The notes: generated by a model not told the origin, from the sequence alone. Counted from the first letter of the stretch, positions 16,854 to 24,808 are shown. The stretch: DNA of 64,000 nt from Actinoplanes cyaneus (GCF_016862095.1 NZ_BOMH01000027.1:62001-126000), one strand, 5' to 3'. Translations and numbers: made by a program.

Positions 16854-17717
16854 ATGAACTTCCAGCACGTACGCGTCCCGGTCGCCGACAACGTGGAGCT
16901 CAGCGCCGCGATCGCCGGGTCGGGCAGCCCGATCGTCCTGCTGCACGGCTTCCCGCAGACCCACCTGATGTGGCGGCACGTCGCCGCCGACCTGGCCACC
17001 GACCACACCGTGATCTGCCCGGACCTGCGGGGGTACGGCGCCAGCGACAAGCCCGCCGGGGACGGGCCGGACACCTACTCCAAACGCACCATGGCCGCCG
17101 ACGTGGTGGCCCTCGCCAGAGCCCTCGGCCAGGACAGGTTCGCCCTGGCCGGACACGACCGGGGCGCCCTGGTCGCGATCCGCGCCGGCCTCGACCACCC
17201 GGAGAACGTCACCCACCTGGCGTCGCTCGACGTGCTGCCGACCCTCGACATGTGGGACGTCATGCACGGGGTGAGCGCCCAGGTCGGCTTCCACCTGTAT
17301 CTGATGGCCCAGCCGCCCGGTCTGCCCGAGAGGATGATCGCCGGCGCGTCCGACGAGTTCTTCGGCCACTTCCTCGACCTGTGGACCAACGACCCGAAGG
17401 CCATTCCCGACGACGTACGCCGCGTGTACCTCGACGCCTCCCGGGCCGCCATCCCGTCGATCGTCGCCGACTACCGCGCGTCGGCCGGCGTCGACGTCGA
17501 GCACGACCGGGCCGACCGCGCCGCCGGGCGCACCCTGACCATGCCGGTCACCGTCCTGCAGCAGGACTGGGGCGCGATGCTCGGCTTCGACGCGGCCGGG
17601 CTGTGGAAGGCGTGGGCCCCGGACCTTCGCCATGTGCCGGTCACGTGCGGCCACTTCATGGCCGAGGAGGACCCCGCCCTGGTCACGGCGGAACTCCGCG
17701 AGCTGCTGACCCGCTGA
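16854..17717 (+). CDS. Alpha/beta-hydrolase with Asp nucleophile (haloacetate dehalogenase / epoxide hydrolase-like)
   Basis: 287 residues; the ATG at 16854 gives MNFQHVRVPVADNVELS. The oxyanion segment is VLLHGFPQTHLMWRHVA, followed by DLRGYGASDKP. The nucleophile elbow LAGHDRGA carries Asp rather than Ser, and the catalytic His lies in VTCGHFMAEEDP. Asp in GHDRGA is characteristic of haloacetate/haloalkane dehalogenases and epoxide hydrolases, which form an alkyl-enzyme intermediate. The cap region is rich in Trp and Met. Divergent from the SARP regulator. The substrate cannot be assigned. Confidence 0.88.
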   Translation: MNFQHVRVPVADNVELSAAIAGSGSPIVLLHGFPQTHLMWRHVAADLATDHTVICPDLRGYGASDKPAGDGPDTYSKRTMAADVVALARALGQDRFALAGHDRGALVAIRAGLDHPENVTHLASLDVLPTLDMWDVMHGVSAQVGFHLYLMAQPPGLPERMIAGASDEFFGHFLDLWTNDPKAIPDDVRRVYLDASRAAIPSIVADYRASAGVDVEHDRADRAAGRTLTMPVTVLQQDWGAMLGFDAAGLWKAWAPDLRHVPVTCGHFMAEEDPALVTAELRELLTR

Positions 17718-17724
17718 CCCGGTG

Positions 17725-17774
17725 TTGAGCGGTCGCTCAAAACGACCTATGCTGAGTTTTGAGCGACCGCTCAA
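17725..17774 (+). promoter_or_regulatory. Promoter flanked by two 16-bp palindromic operators
   Basis: TTGAGCGGTCGCTCAA (17725-17740) and TTGAGCGACCGCTCAA (17759-17774) are perfect seven-base inverted repeats around a two-base centre, and each is the reverse complement of the other. The first covers a -35-like TTGAGC; 17 bases later a -10 TATGCT lies at 17748-17753 between the two sites. The geometry, blocking both the -35 and the transcription start, is that of a TetR-type repressor. It controls the epimerase gene at 17794; no regulator gene is adjacent. Confidence 0.72.
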
Positions 17775-17793
17775 CAGTCATTCAGGGGGACTC

Positions 17794-18774
17794 ATGAAGG
17801 TCGTCATTCCCGGCGGAACCGGCCAGGTCGGCACGATCCTCGACCGGGCGCTGACCGCCGACGGACACGACGTGGTGGTCCTGACCCGCTCACCCCGAGG
17901 GGAGCGGCAGGTCCACTGGGACGGCTCGACGCTCGGGGACTGGGCCGCCGAGATCGACGGCAGCGACGTCGTCATCAACCTGGCCGGCCGAAGCGTCAGC
18001 TGCCGCTACACCCGGGAGAACCTCGCAGCGATGATGAACTCACGCGTCGAGTCCGCCCGCGTGGTCGGTGACGCCATCGCCGCGGCAGCCCGGCCGCCGA
18101 AGGTCTGGCTGCAGATGAGCACCGCGACGATCTACGCGCACCGGTTCGACGCGCCCAACGACGAGCACACCGGCCTGATCGGCGGCCACGAGCCGGGAGT
18201 GCCCGGCTATTGGTCCTACAGCATCAGGATCGCCCAGAACTGGGAGGCCGAGCAGGAACGAGCAGCCACTCCGCACACCCGCAAGGTCGCCCTGCGGTCC
18301 GCCATGGTGATGAGCCCGGACCGCGGAGGCGTCTTCGACGTCCTCAGCCGCCTCGCCCGGCTCGGCCTGGGCGGCCCGGTGGCGGGCGGCCGTCAGTACG
18401 TCTCCTGGATCCACGACCAGGACTTCGTCCGCGCCATCCGCTTCCTGATCGACCACGACGACCTCACCGGCGCCGTGAACCTGGCCGCTCCCACGCCTTT
18501 GCCTCAGCGCGAGTTCATGCGAGACCTGCGCTCAGCCTGGCGGATCCCGTTCGGTCTCCCCGCCACCCGGCCCATGGCCGAGCTCGGCGCCTTCGCCCTT
18601 CGCTCCGACACCGAGCTGCTGCTGAAGAGCCGCCGCGTCATCCCGGGCCGGCTCACCGAAGCGGGCTTCACCTTCGACCACCCGCGGTGGCAGACCGCCG
18701 CCGCCGACCTCACCGCCCGCCGCCGCCTCTCCCCACGGCAGACTCCACACCTGATTCCGCGGACAGCCCGGTGA
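17794..18774 (+). CDS. TIGR01777-type NAD-dependent epimerase/dehydratase family protein
   Basis: 326 residues. The N-terminal Rossmann motif is KVVIPGGTGQVGTILDRALTADGHDVVVLTR. Family-typical blocks follow: VINLAGRSVSCRYTRENLAAMMNSRVESARVVGDAI, WLQMSTATIYAHRFDAPNDE, and PVAGGRQYVSWIHDQDFVRAIRFLI, then the C-terminal DUF1731-like tail (LLKSRRVIPGRLTEAGFTFDHPRW). This matches the SulA/YfcH-like short-chain dehydrogenase group; the substrate is unknown. A GGGGG Shine-Dalgarno lies about seven bases before the ATG. Expression is probably under the paired palindromic operators upstream. Confidence 0.88.
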   Translation: MKVVIPGGTGQVGTILDRALTADGHDVVVLTRSPRGERQVHWDGSTLGDWAAEIDGSDVVINLAGRSVSCRYTRENLAAMMNSRVESARVVGDAIAAAARPPKVWLQMSTATIYAHRFDAPNDEHTGLIGGHEPGVPGYWSYSIRIAQNWEAEQERAATPHTRKVALRSAMVMSPDRGGVFDVLSRLARLGLGGPVAGGRQYVSWIHDQDFVRAIRFLIDHDDLTGAVNLAAPTPLPQREFMRDLRSAWRIPFGLPATRPMAELGAFALRSDTELLLKSRRVIPGRLTEAGFTFDHPRWQTAAADLTARRRLSPRQTPHLIPRTAR

Positions 18775-18840
18775 CGCGATCGGGTTTCACCATCCTGCAG
18801 TACGGTTGCGCGAGCGCTCGCCTCGACAAGGAGTCCTCCC

Positions 18841-19311
18841 ATGACTGTCCATGACTTCGTCGTCACCACGGCCGACGGTGGGAAGCAGCAGCTCAGCGAC
18901 TACGCCGGCCGCGTCCTGCTGATCGTCAACGTGGCCAGCCGGTGCGGCATGACCCCGCAGTATGCCGGGCTGGAGGCGCTGCACCGCGAGTTCGGCGACC
19001 GTGGCCTGCAGGTTCTCGGGTTCCCGTGCAACCAGTTCGGCGCTCAGGAGCCGGGCACGGACGCGGAGATCCAGGAGTTCTGCTCGGTCAACTACGACGT
19101 GACGTTCCCGGTCCTCGCCAAGGTGGACGTCAACGGGCCCGATGCCGCGCCGCTCTACGAGTACCTGCGGGGGCACGTGGACCCCGCCGAGGACGTGCGG
19201 TGGAACTTCACGAAGTTCCTGGTCGACCGGGACGGCACGGTGATCCGGCGGTACGAGCCGAAGGTCACCCCCGAGGAGATCGGCAAGGACGTCGCCGAGA
19301 TGCTGAGCTGA
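18841..19311 (+). CDS. Glutathione peroxidase-family thiol peroxidase
   Basis: 156 residues, full length for the family, cytoplasmic. Catalytic Cys35 is in NVASRCGMTPQ (Cys in place of selenocysteine). The Gln of the FPCNQFGAQEPG block and the Trp of WNFTKFLVDRDG complete the active site. Cys63 in GFPCNQ is common to the thioredoxin-dependent branch, and mycothiol-producing actinobacteria lack glutathione, so thioredoxin is the likely reductant (inference). An AAGGAG site precedes the ATG. A 12-bp palindrome GCGAGCGCTCGC at 18810-18821 in the leader may be regulatory. It removes peroxides, including lipid peroxides. Confidence 0.94.
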   Translation: MTVHDFVVTTADGGKQQLSDYAGRVLLIVNVASRCGMTPQYAGLEALHREFGDRGLQVLGFPCNQFGAQEPGTDAEIQEFCSVNYDVTFPVLAKVDVNGPDAAPLYEYLRGHVDPAEDVRWNFTKFLVDRDGTVIRRYEPKVTPEEIGKDVAEMLS

Positions 19312-19325
19312 ATGCCGGCCGGGCG

Positions 19326-20048
19326 ATGACAGCGGACGAGCGCCGGGGCACGCCGGTCGGGCGGCGGGTCGTCCTCGGCGTGCTCGCGCTGGGCGCCGCC
19401 GGGGTCGCGGTCGGCGCGCGGGTGCAGAAAGCAACCGACGGCGTGCTCGCGACGGTCGCCAGCAAGGACCCGACGGGCCTGACCGGGCTGCTCCCGGGTG
19501 GTGGCGGCTTCCGGTTCTACTCCGTCGCGGCGAGTGTCCCGCACCGGTCCGCGGACAACTACCGGTTGACGGTGGACGGGCTGGTCGAGCGGCCCACGAC
19601 GTACACACTCAAGCAGTTGAAAGAGGACCTGCCGAGCACTCGTCTGGTGCGGGACGTGCAATGCGTGACCGGCTGGCGCGTGCCGCAGACCGCGTTCACC
19701 GGTGTCCTGCTGTCGGACGTGCTGGCGGCGGCCGGGGTCAGGCCGGGCGCGATGGCGCTGCGGTTCACGTGTTTCGACGGCGTCTACACCGAGAGCCTGA
19801 CGCTGGAGCAGGCGCGGCGCCCGGACATGCTCGTCGCCTACGGGATGCGCGACGAGCCGATCACCGACGCGCACGGTGGCCCGGTCCGGTTGTACGCCGC
19901 CCCGATGTACTTCTACAAGTCGGCGAAGTGGCTGGCCGGGATCACCGTCACCGACGAGGTGACCCCGGGGTACTGGGAGAAGCGCGGTTACGACGTCGAC
20001 GGCTGGGTCGGCAGCTCGAACGGGCGTGATGACCATCCCACCTCCTGA
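19326..20048 (+). CDS. Molybdopterin-dependent oxidoreductase, YedY/MsrP-like, Tat-exported
   Basis: 240 residues; ATG at 19326, 14 bases after the peroxidase stop. A twin-arginine pair with hydrophobic core (GRRVVLGVLALGAAGVAVG) indicates Tat export. The sulfite-oxidase-type molybdopterin domain shows the Mo-ligating Cys in RDVQCVTGWRVP, then FTCFDGVYTESLTLEQA, MLVAYGMRDEPIT, GGPVRLYAAPMYFYKSAKWLAGI and GYWEKRGYD. It is shorter than sulfite oxidases and lacks a dimerisation domain, like MsrP. It overlaps the downstream cytochrome b gene, suggesting a two-subunit system repairing oxidised methionine or reducing another substrate outside the membrane. Confidence 0.88.
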   Translation: MTADERRGTPVGRRVVLGVLALGAAGVAVGARVQKATDGVLATVASKDPTGLTGLLPGGGGFRFYSVAASVPHRSADNYRLTVDGLVERPTTYTLKQLKEDLPSTRLVRDVQCVTGWRVPQTAFTGVLLSDVLAAAGVRPGAMALRFTCFDGVYTESLTLEQARRPDMLVAYGMRDEPITDAHGGPVRLYAAPMYFYKSAKWLAGITVTDEVTPGYWEKRGYDVDGWVGSSNGRDDHPTS

Positions 20049-20640
20049 CGCGCCGCTGCGGCGCTTCACCGTCGCCGAGCGCTGGATCCACCGCGCGACC
20101 GCCGCCCTGCTGGGTACGACGATGGTCACCGCCGCGTTCCTGTACCTGCCACTGCTGAGCGAGCTCGCCGGCCGGCGCGACCTGCTCGTCACCGTCCACG
20201 AGTGGTCCGGCATCGCCGCGCTCGTCCCGGTGCTGGCGGGGCTGCTGTCCCGGGCGTTCCGCGCCGACCTCGCCCGGCTGAACCGTTTCGGCCCGCACGA
20301 CCGGGGCTGGTTGCGCTCCGTGCTGCGCCGCCGCCCGCACCCGTCCGCCAAGTTCAACGCCGGCCAGAAGCTGTACGCGTCGCTCGCCGCGGGCGGCACC
20401 CTCGTCATGCTCGGCACCGGCCTGATCATGTGGTTCCCCCGGCTCGCGCCGCTGGTCTATCGCACCGGCGCGACGTTCGTCCACGACTGGGGCGCGCTGC
20501 TGCTCGGCGCGCTGGTCACCGGCCACATGTGGATGGCCTCCAACGACCCGGAGGCGCGCGCCGGCCTGCGCACCGGCTTCGTCTCGCGCGCCTGGGCCCG
20601 CCGCCACCACGAGCTGTGGGAACCCTCCCCCGACGAGTAG
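20026..20640 (+). CDS. Cytochrome b561-like membrane subunit for the molybdoenzyme
   Basis: 204 residues from a GTG at 20026 (an ATG follows at 20029), overlapping the molybdoenzyme gene by about 20 bases. Four membrane helices: ATAALLGTTMVTAAFLYLP, WSGIAALVPVLAGLLS, LYASLAAGGTLVMLGTGLIMWFP and WGALLLGALVTGHMWMA. Likely haem-ligand His residues are in AERWIHRATA, TVHEWSG, FVHDWGA and VTGHMWMA, the pattern of di-haem b-type cytochromes in formate-dehydrogenase/cytochrome b561 families. It should pass quinol electrons to the exported molybdoenzyme. It is followed by a long hairpin. Confidence 0.88.
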   Translation: MMTIPPPDAPLRRFTVAERWIHRATAALLGTTMVTAAFLYLPLLSELAGRRDLLVTVHEWSGIAALVPVLAGLLSRAFRADLARLNRFGPHDRGWLRSVLRRRPHPSAKFNAGQKLYASLAAGGTLVMLGTGLIMWFPRLAPLVYRTGATFVHDWGALLLGALVTGHMWMASNDPEARAGLRTGFVSRAWARRHHELWEPSPDE

Positions 20641-20645
20641 CCCTC

Positions 20646-20702
20646 CCGGCTGGTGCTCATGGTCGTTATTCGTTCCTCATAACGACCATGAGCACCAGCC
20701 GG
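20646..20702. terminator. Perfect 24-bp inverted repeat with 9-nt loop
   Basis: Bases 20646-20669 are the exact reverse complement of 20679-20702, with loop TCGTTCCTC. It starts six bases after the cytochrome stop and ends 87 bases before the LLM gene. Most likely a U-less terminator, but the length and perfection are unusual. Confidence 0.6.
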
Positions 20703-20789
20703 ACCCCGGGCAGCGAGCCGGAGGCCGGTGTGATCAACGCCCGGTCCGGCGCGGGAACGAAGCGGCCGGGCCGGGCGTTGCACAACCTC

Positions 20790-21794
20790 ATGACGAGCAC
20801 TTTCTCGGCGAAGCCGCGCCTGTCCGTTCTTGACCTCGCGCCGATCACGCCCGGCGGCACCGTCGCGCAGGCGTTCGGGAACTCCGTGGCGATGGCGCAG
20901 GCCGCCGAGCGGCACGGTTACGAGCGGGTCTGGTATGCCGAGCACCACAACATGGCGCGGATCGCGTCGAGCGCGACGAGCCTGCTGATCGGGCATGTCG
21001 CCGGTCGGACCTCGACGATCCGCCTCGGGGCCGGCGGCATCATGCTGCCCAACCACGCGCCGCTCACGATTGCCGAGCAGTTCGGCACGCTGGAGTCGCT
21101 GTATCCCGGGCGCATCGATCTGGGGCTGGGCCGCGCGCCCGGAAGTGACCAGGTCACGATGCGGGCGATGCGCCGGAACCCGATGTCGGCGGAGAGCTTC
21201 CCGCAGGACGTCCTGGAGTTGCAGGGCTATCTGAGCGACGAGTCCCTGGTCGAGGGCGTCCGGGCGACGCCGGGCGCGGGGACGGACGTGCCGCTCTACA
21301 TTCTGGGCTCGTCGATGTTCGGGGCGAAGCTCGCCGCCGCGTACGGGCTGCCCTACGCTTTCGCCTCGCACTTCTCGCCCGGCCTGTTGAAGCAGGCGAT
21401 CGCGTTGTACCGCGACGAGTTCACGCCGTCGAAGCAGCTGAGCGCGCCGTACGTGATCGCCGGCGTGAACGTGGTCGCCGCCGACTCGGCCGAGGACGCA
21501 CAGCGGCAGTTCGCCACGACGCGCCGTACGCTCGTGCGCGGTCTGATCACGCGGTCCTCCGGCCCGGCCGACTACACCGACGAGGAGATCGACGAGTTCC
21601 TGACCACGCCGAACGGCCGTCAGCTCGCCGCGATGCTCACCTACTCGGCGGTGGGCACCCCGGATGAGGTCGCCGCGTATCTGACCACGTTCGCCGAGGA
21701 GGCGCAGGCCGACGAGCTGATCATCGCCCACCAGTCGACGCAGATCGAGGACCGCGTCCGATCGGTCGAGCTGACCGCCTCCGCACTTCTCTGA
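20790..21794 (+). CDS. LLM-class flavin-dependent oxidoreductase (luciferase-like)
   Basis: 334 residues; the ATG at 20790 gives MTSTFSAKPRLSVLDLAPI. An upstream in-frame ATG at 20689 would read through the hairpin arm and is less likely. Typical segments: SVLDLAPITPGGTVAQAFGNSVAMAQAAERHGYERVWYAEHHNM, GAGGIMLPNHAPLTIAEQFGTLESLYPGRIDLGLGRAPG, and SAVGTPDEVAAYL. This is the MsnO8-type branch of the bacterial luciferase/F420 superfamily. It probably uses FMNH2; the substrate is unknown. A TetR repressor lies convergent downstream. Confidence 0.92.
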   Translation: MTSTFSAKPRLSVLDLAPITPGGTVAQAFGNSVAMAQAAERHGYERVWYAEHHNMARIASSATSLLIGHVAGRTSTIRLGAGGIMLPNHAPLTIAEQFGTLESLYPGRIDLGLGRAPGSDQVTMRAMRRNPMSAESFPQDVLELQGYLSDESLVEGVRATPGAGTDVPLYILGSSMFGAKLAAAYGLPYAFASHFSPGLLKQAIALYRDEFTPSKQLSAPYVIAGVNVVAADSAEDAQRQFATTRRTLVRGLITRSSGPADYTDEEIDEFLTTPNGRQLAAMLTYSAVGTPDEVAAYLTTFAEEAQADELIIAHQSTQIEDRVRSVELTASALL

Positions 21795-21859
21795 CCGGAT
21801 CGGATCAGGACCGGGGCCTGGCGCGTACGGCCATGCCCGGCGCCTGCCGGGTCGCTGGT

Positions 21860-22432
21860 TCAGTTCGGCGGAGCGAGGTCGCGCATCAGGTCGCGAGCCA
21901 GCTCACCGGGGTGCAGCCCGTCCGGGTCCCGCCCGCTCATGACCCAGAAGAACGGGGTGCCGATGACGCGGGCGGCGGCCTCGTCGGACGTGGGCAGGCC
22001 GTTGCGGGCGAGGACCGTGCGCGCGCTGTCGGCGAGAACGTCCCGGGTCGCGATCAGTTCCTTGACGGCCCGGTCGTGCTGAGCCGCGGCGAGCAGCGCC
22101 CGGTACGCGGCGCCGGCCGGTGAGCGGGCCAGGAAGGTGACGAGCGCGGTCAGGTAGGACGCGAGGTCGGCCGCCGGGTCCGGCTCCCGGGGGACGGACA
22201 GTTCCTCCTCCGCGTCGGTGACGCACGCCTCGAACAGGATCTCGGCCTTCGTGGACCACCAGCGGTAGACGGTCTGGCGGCCGACGCCGGCGCGCTCGGC
22301 GATGCCTTTCACGGTCAGCGCGGCGTAGCCAACCTCTTCCAGCAGGTCGTCGGCCGCGTGGAGGACGGCGTCGCGGGCCTGCTCACTGCGGGGGCGGCCG
22401 ACTTTGGCGTTGTGCTGCGTCACACTGGGCAT
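21860..22432 (-). CDS. TetR/AcrR-family repressor
   Basis: 190 residues. The N-terminal helix-turn-helix is VLHAADDLLEEVGYAALTVKGIAERAGVGRQTVYRWWSTKAEIL; the C-terminal ligand domain includes FFWVMSGRDPDGLHPGEL, resembling the TetR_C_16/TetR_C-like group. Divergent from the epimerase gene at 22531, with matching 17-bp operator sites in the shared 98-base intergenic region, so it very probably represses both itself and that gene. The ligand is unknown. Confidence 0.93.
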   Translation of the reverse strand: MPSVTQHNAKVGRPRSEQARDAVLHAADDLLEEVGYAALTVKGIAERAGVGRQTVYRWWSTKAEILFEACVTDAEEELSVPREPDPAADLASYLTALVTFLARSPAGAAYRALLAAAQHDRAVKELIATRDVLADSARTVLARNGLPTSDEAAARVIGTPFFWVMSGRDPDGLHPGELARDLMRDLAPPN

Positions 22433-22437
22433 CTTAG

Positions 22438-22499
22438 CGAGACACCGTGCCTCGTTTTAATGCGAGACACGTGTTAGCGTTTCGATACACGGTGCCTCG
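22438..22499 (+). promoter_or_regulatory. Paired 17-bp TetR operators in the divergent promoter region
   Basis: CGAGACACCGTGCCTCG (22438-22454) and CGATACACGGTGCCTCG (22483-22499) are near-perfect inverted repeats that share 15 of 17 positions, spaced 45 bases start to start. A lone half-site CGAGACAC lies between them at 22463-22470. They sit between the TetR gene and the epimerase gene and are the likely binding sites of that TetR. Confidence 0.7.
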
Positions 22500-22530
22500 T
22501 AATGGAGGTACCACGTTCTCAGGAGCGCGC

Positions 22531-23427
22531 ATGCGTGTTTTCGTGACCGGGGCGACCGGTTGGATCGGGTCGGCGACCGTCGACGAGCTGCTCGGAGCCG
22601 GGCACGAGGTGGCGGGGCTCGCCCGCTCCGACGCCGGTGCGGCGGCGCTCGAGGGCAAGGGCGCTGTCGCCGTACGGGGAAATCTTGACGATCTTGATTC
22701 GTTGCGGCGCGGCGCCGGGGAGTCGGACGCCGTGGTCCACCTCGCCAACAAGCACGACTGGGCCAACCCGTCCGACAATGATCGGACGGAGCGGGCCGCG
22801 GTCGAGGCGATGCTGGAGACCCTGGCGGGCAGCGAGCGGCCGTTCGCGATCGCGAACGGGATCTCCGGGCTGGTCCGGGGGCGCGCGGCCCTCGAATCCG
22901 ACCCGTCGCCCGCCGTCGGGCCCGGGTCGGACCGGGGCGGCAGCGAGAACCTGGCGCTCGACTACGCGAGCCGGGGTGTGCGATCGATGGCGGTCCGGTT
23001 CGCGCCGTCGGTGCACGGCGCCGGCGACTGGGGGTTCGTGACGTGGCTCGCGGAGGCGGCGCGGCGTTCGGGCGTCTCCGGATACCTCGGGGACGGCTCG
23101 GCGCAGTGGTCGGCGGTGCACCGGACGGACGCCGCTCGGCTGATCAGGATCGGTCTCGAGAGCGCACCGGCCGGGGTGCGGCTGCACGCCGTCGCGGAGG
23201 AGTCGGTGCCGACGCGGGCGATCGCGGAGGCGCTCGCCGAAGCGCTCGGCCTGCCGACGGCCTCGATCGGCCCGGCGGAGGCGGACGCACACTTCGGGGT
23301 GGTCGGCACCTTCTTCGGGCTTGACATGCACGCGTCCAGCGCGTACACCCGGGAGCTGCTGAGCTGGAAACCGGCCGGACCGACCCTGATCGAGGACATC
23401 TTGAGCGGCGCCTACAGCGGAGCCTGA
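22531..23427 (+). CDS. NAD-dependent epimerase/dehydratase family (SDR) protein
   Basis: 298 residues; ATG at 22531 with AGGAG eight bases upstream. Rossmann start MRVFVTGATGWIGSATVDELL; SDAVVHLANKHDW; the usual Tyr-Lys dyad is not obvious (the corresponding region reads GSENLALDYASRGVRSMAVRFAPSVHGAGDWGFV), so it may be one of the atypical extended SDRs. The C-terminal part includes HAVAEESVPTRAIAEALAEALGLP, typical of the group often found next to TetR repressors in actinobacteria. Divergent from and probably repressed by the TetR at 21860. The substrate is unknown. Confidence 0.87.
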   Translation: MRVFVTGATGWIGSATVDELLGAGHEVAGLARSDAGAAALEGKGAVAVRGNLDDLDSLRRGAGESDAVVHLANKHDWANPSDNDRTERAAVEAMLETLAGSERPFAIANGISGLVRGRAALESDPSPAVGPGSDRGGSENLALDYASRGVRSMAVRFAPSVHGAGDWGFVTWLAEAARRSGVSGYLGDGSAQWSAVHRTDAARLIRIGLESAPAGVRLHAVAEESVPTRAIAEALAEALGLPTASIGPAEADAHFGVVGTFFGLDMHASSAYTRELLSWKPAGPTLIEDILSGAYSGA

Positions 23428-23483
23428 CCGTCACGAGGCGTCAGGCCGACCAGCCTGCGCCGGCCAGCCTGCGCGGGCGGGCG

Positions 23484-23957
23484 TCAGCGGTAGCCGCGCT
23501 GGCTGCGGCGGGCCCGCGCCTTCTCGATCTCGCGGATCCACGCCTCCGACGCGCGCTGGGCGCTGCTCGTCACCCAGCCGGCCGTGCTCAGCGCGATCAC
23601 GACCGCGCCGGTGAGCAGGTCGTTCCAGGTCGCGCCGGCCGAGTCGGCGTAGCCGCGGACGAACGGCGACAGCATCACCCAGACCCCGACCATCGCGGTG
23701 ACCAGGGTCAACCTGGTGGTGCCGGCCGGATGAACCGCTTCCACATAGCCGAGCGCGACCAGGACCAGGCCGGAAAGGACGTCACTCCAGCCGGCGTACG
23801 GCGCGGTGGCCGCATGGTGGTCGAAGATCAGCGGCCCGACGGTCAGCCAGGCGCCGGCGATCACGAGCAACTCGCTGGGCGTGTGACTCATCTCGGTCAC
23901 CACGCGCCGCCCGCCACGAAGCGGGTGCCAGTGTCGCAGAGGTGGACTCAGGTGCAT
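23484..23957 (-). CDS. SPW-repeat membrane protein
   Basis: 157 residues from the ATG at 23957 (GGGGGAGAA site). Four membrane helices in two related halves: LLVIAGAWLTVGPLIF / WSDVLSGLVLVALGYVEAV and LTLVTAMVGVWVMLSPFV / WNDLLTGAVVIALSTAGWV. The W(S/N)D(V/L)L(S/T)G motif repeated twice defines the SPW family, common in actinobacteria and without known function. The C-terminus is basic and charged (RASEAWIREIEKARARRSQRGYR), probably cytoplasmic. Between this start and the hairpin at 24113 I see no other gene. Confidence 0.85.
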   Translation of the reverse strand: MHLSPPLRHWHPLRGGRRVVTEMSHTPSELLVIAGAWLTVGPLIFDHHAATAPYAGWSDVLSGLVLVALGYVEAVHPAGTTRLTLVTAMVGVWVMLSPFVRGYADSAGATWNDLLTGAVVIALSTAGWVTSSAQRASEAWIREIEKARARRSQRGYR

Positions 23958-24112
23958 GGTTCTCCCCCGTACCGATGCCGCCGGCGGTCTCCTGCCGAGA
24001 GCTTCCCACGCCGGGCGCCCGCGCGGTCGGCGATTCCGCGCGTTACACAAATCGCCACCGTGAGGCGTCCAGGAGACAGGAACGGCGGGCCACCCCCCAC
24101 CTGACCGGGCCG

Positions 24113-24144
24113 GAGCCGGGGCACGCGATCGCGTGCCCCGGCTC
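24113..24144. terminator. Perfect 32-bp palindromic hairpin after the TetR gene
   Basis: GAGCCGGGGCACGCGA at 24113-24128 is exactly complementary in reverse to 24129-24144, so the whole segment is palindromic. It begins six bases beyond the stop of the minus-strand TetR gene at 24151 and probably terminates its transcript. Confidence 0.6.
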
Positions 24145-24150
24145 TTCTGG

Positions 24151-24705
24151 TCACCCCCCGGCGAACTGGGTGACCAGGACGTCGAGCCGGTCCGCCTGGC
24201 CCTCGGGCGGGATGCGCCCGTTCTCCGCCAGCGCCGCGATGCCGTGCAGCGCGCCCCAGCTCACCTCGGCGAACAGCTCGCGCCGTGGATGGCCGGCGGC
24301 GAAGCAGCCGACGAACGCGTCGAAGCAGGCGCGCAGCGCGGGCGGCGTCTCGGCGTGCGCGAACTTCACGTCGGTCGGCAGCACGAACATCGCCTGGTAG
24401 AGCGCGGGCCGCTCGGCCGCGAACGCCAGGTAGGCGCCCGCGACGGCGCGCAGGCCACCCGGCTGGGCCGCACGCAGCAGCGCGGCGAGCTCGCCGAAGC
24501 CCTCCAGGGCGACCGCGCGCATGATCGCCTCCTTGCCGTTGAAGTGGCTGTAGAGCACCGGCTGGCTGTATTCCACCCGCTCGGCCAGCCGGCGGGTCGT
24601 CACCGCTTCCCAGCCCTCCGTCTCGGCCAACTCCCGGGCGGCCGTGATGATCAGCTGATGACGCTGGGCGCGTTCGCGTTCGCGGCGTTCGGTGATGGCG
24701 GACAT
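24151..24705 (-). CDS. TetR-family repressor with WHG-type C-terminal domain
   Basis: 184 residues. Helix-turn-helix: LIITAARELAETEGWEAVTTRRLAERVEYSQPVLYSHFNGKEAIM. The C-terminal domain contains the WGALHGIAAL motif (tetracyclin-repressor-like WHG domain). Divergent from the DUF4267 membrane protein at 24809; two palindromes of the same sequence lie between the genes. This TetR/DUF4267 pairing is common in actinobacteria. The ligand is unknown. Confidence 0.93.
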   Translation of the reverse strand: MSAITERRERERAQRHQLIITAARELAETEGWEAVTTRRLAERVEYSQPVLYSHFNGKEAIMRAVALEGFGELAALLRAAQPGGLRAVAGAYLAFAAERPALYQAMFVLPTDVKFAHAETPPALRACFDAFVGCFAAGHPRRELFAEVSWGALHGIAALAENGRIPPEGQADRLDVLVTQFAGG

Positions 24706-24713
24706 GAGTCAAT

Positions 24714-24778
24714 TCTAGCAGTGCTAGACATCCTGCCGCAGATAGATGTACCTTTGCTCCGAGAGCTAGCGCCGCTAG
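24714..24778 (+). promoter_or_regulatory. Two CTAGC-type palindromic operators
   Basis: TCTAGCAGTGCTAGA (24714-24728) and CTAGCGCCGCTAG (24766-24778) share the plan CTAGCNNNGCTAG, 52 bases apart, in the divergent region between the TetR gene and the DUF4267 gene. They are the likely operators of that TetR. Confidence 0.7.
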
Positions 24779-24808
24779 ATTTCCATGCACCGCTAATCGG
24801 AGGAAACC

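Noticed and set aside
15358..16857. A 499-codon plus-strand frame antisense to the SARP gene
   Set aside because: Composition (Arg/Gly/Pro/Gln-rich, no domain) is typical of a GC-driven shadow frame; the minus-strand SARP protein has clear conserved domains.
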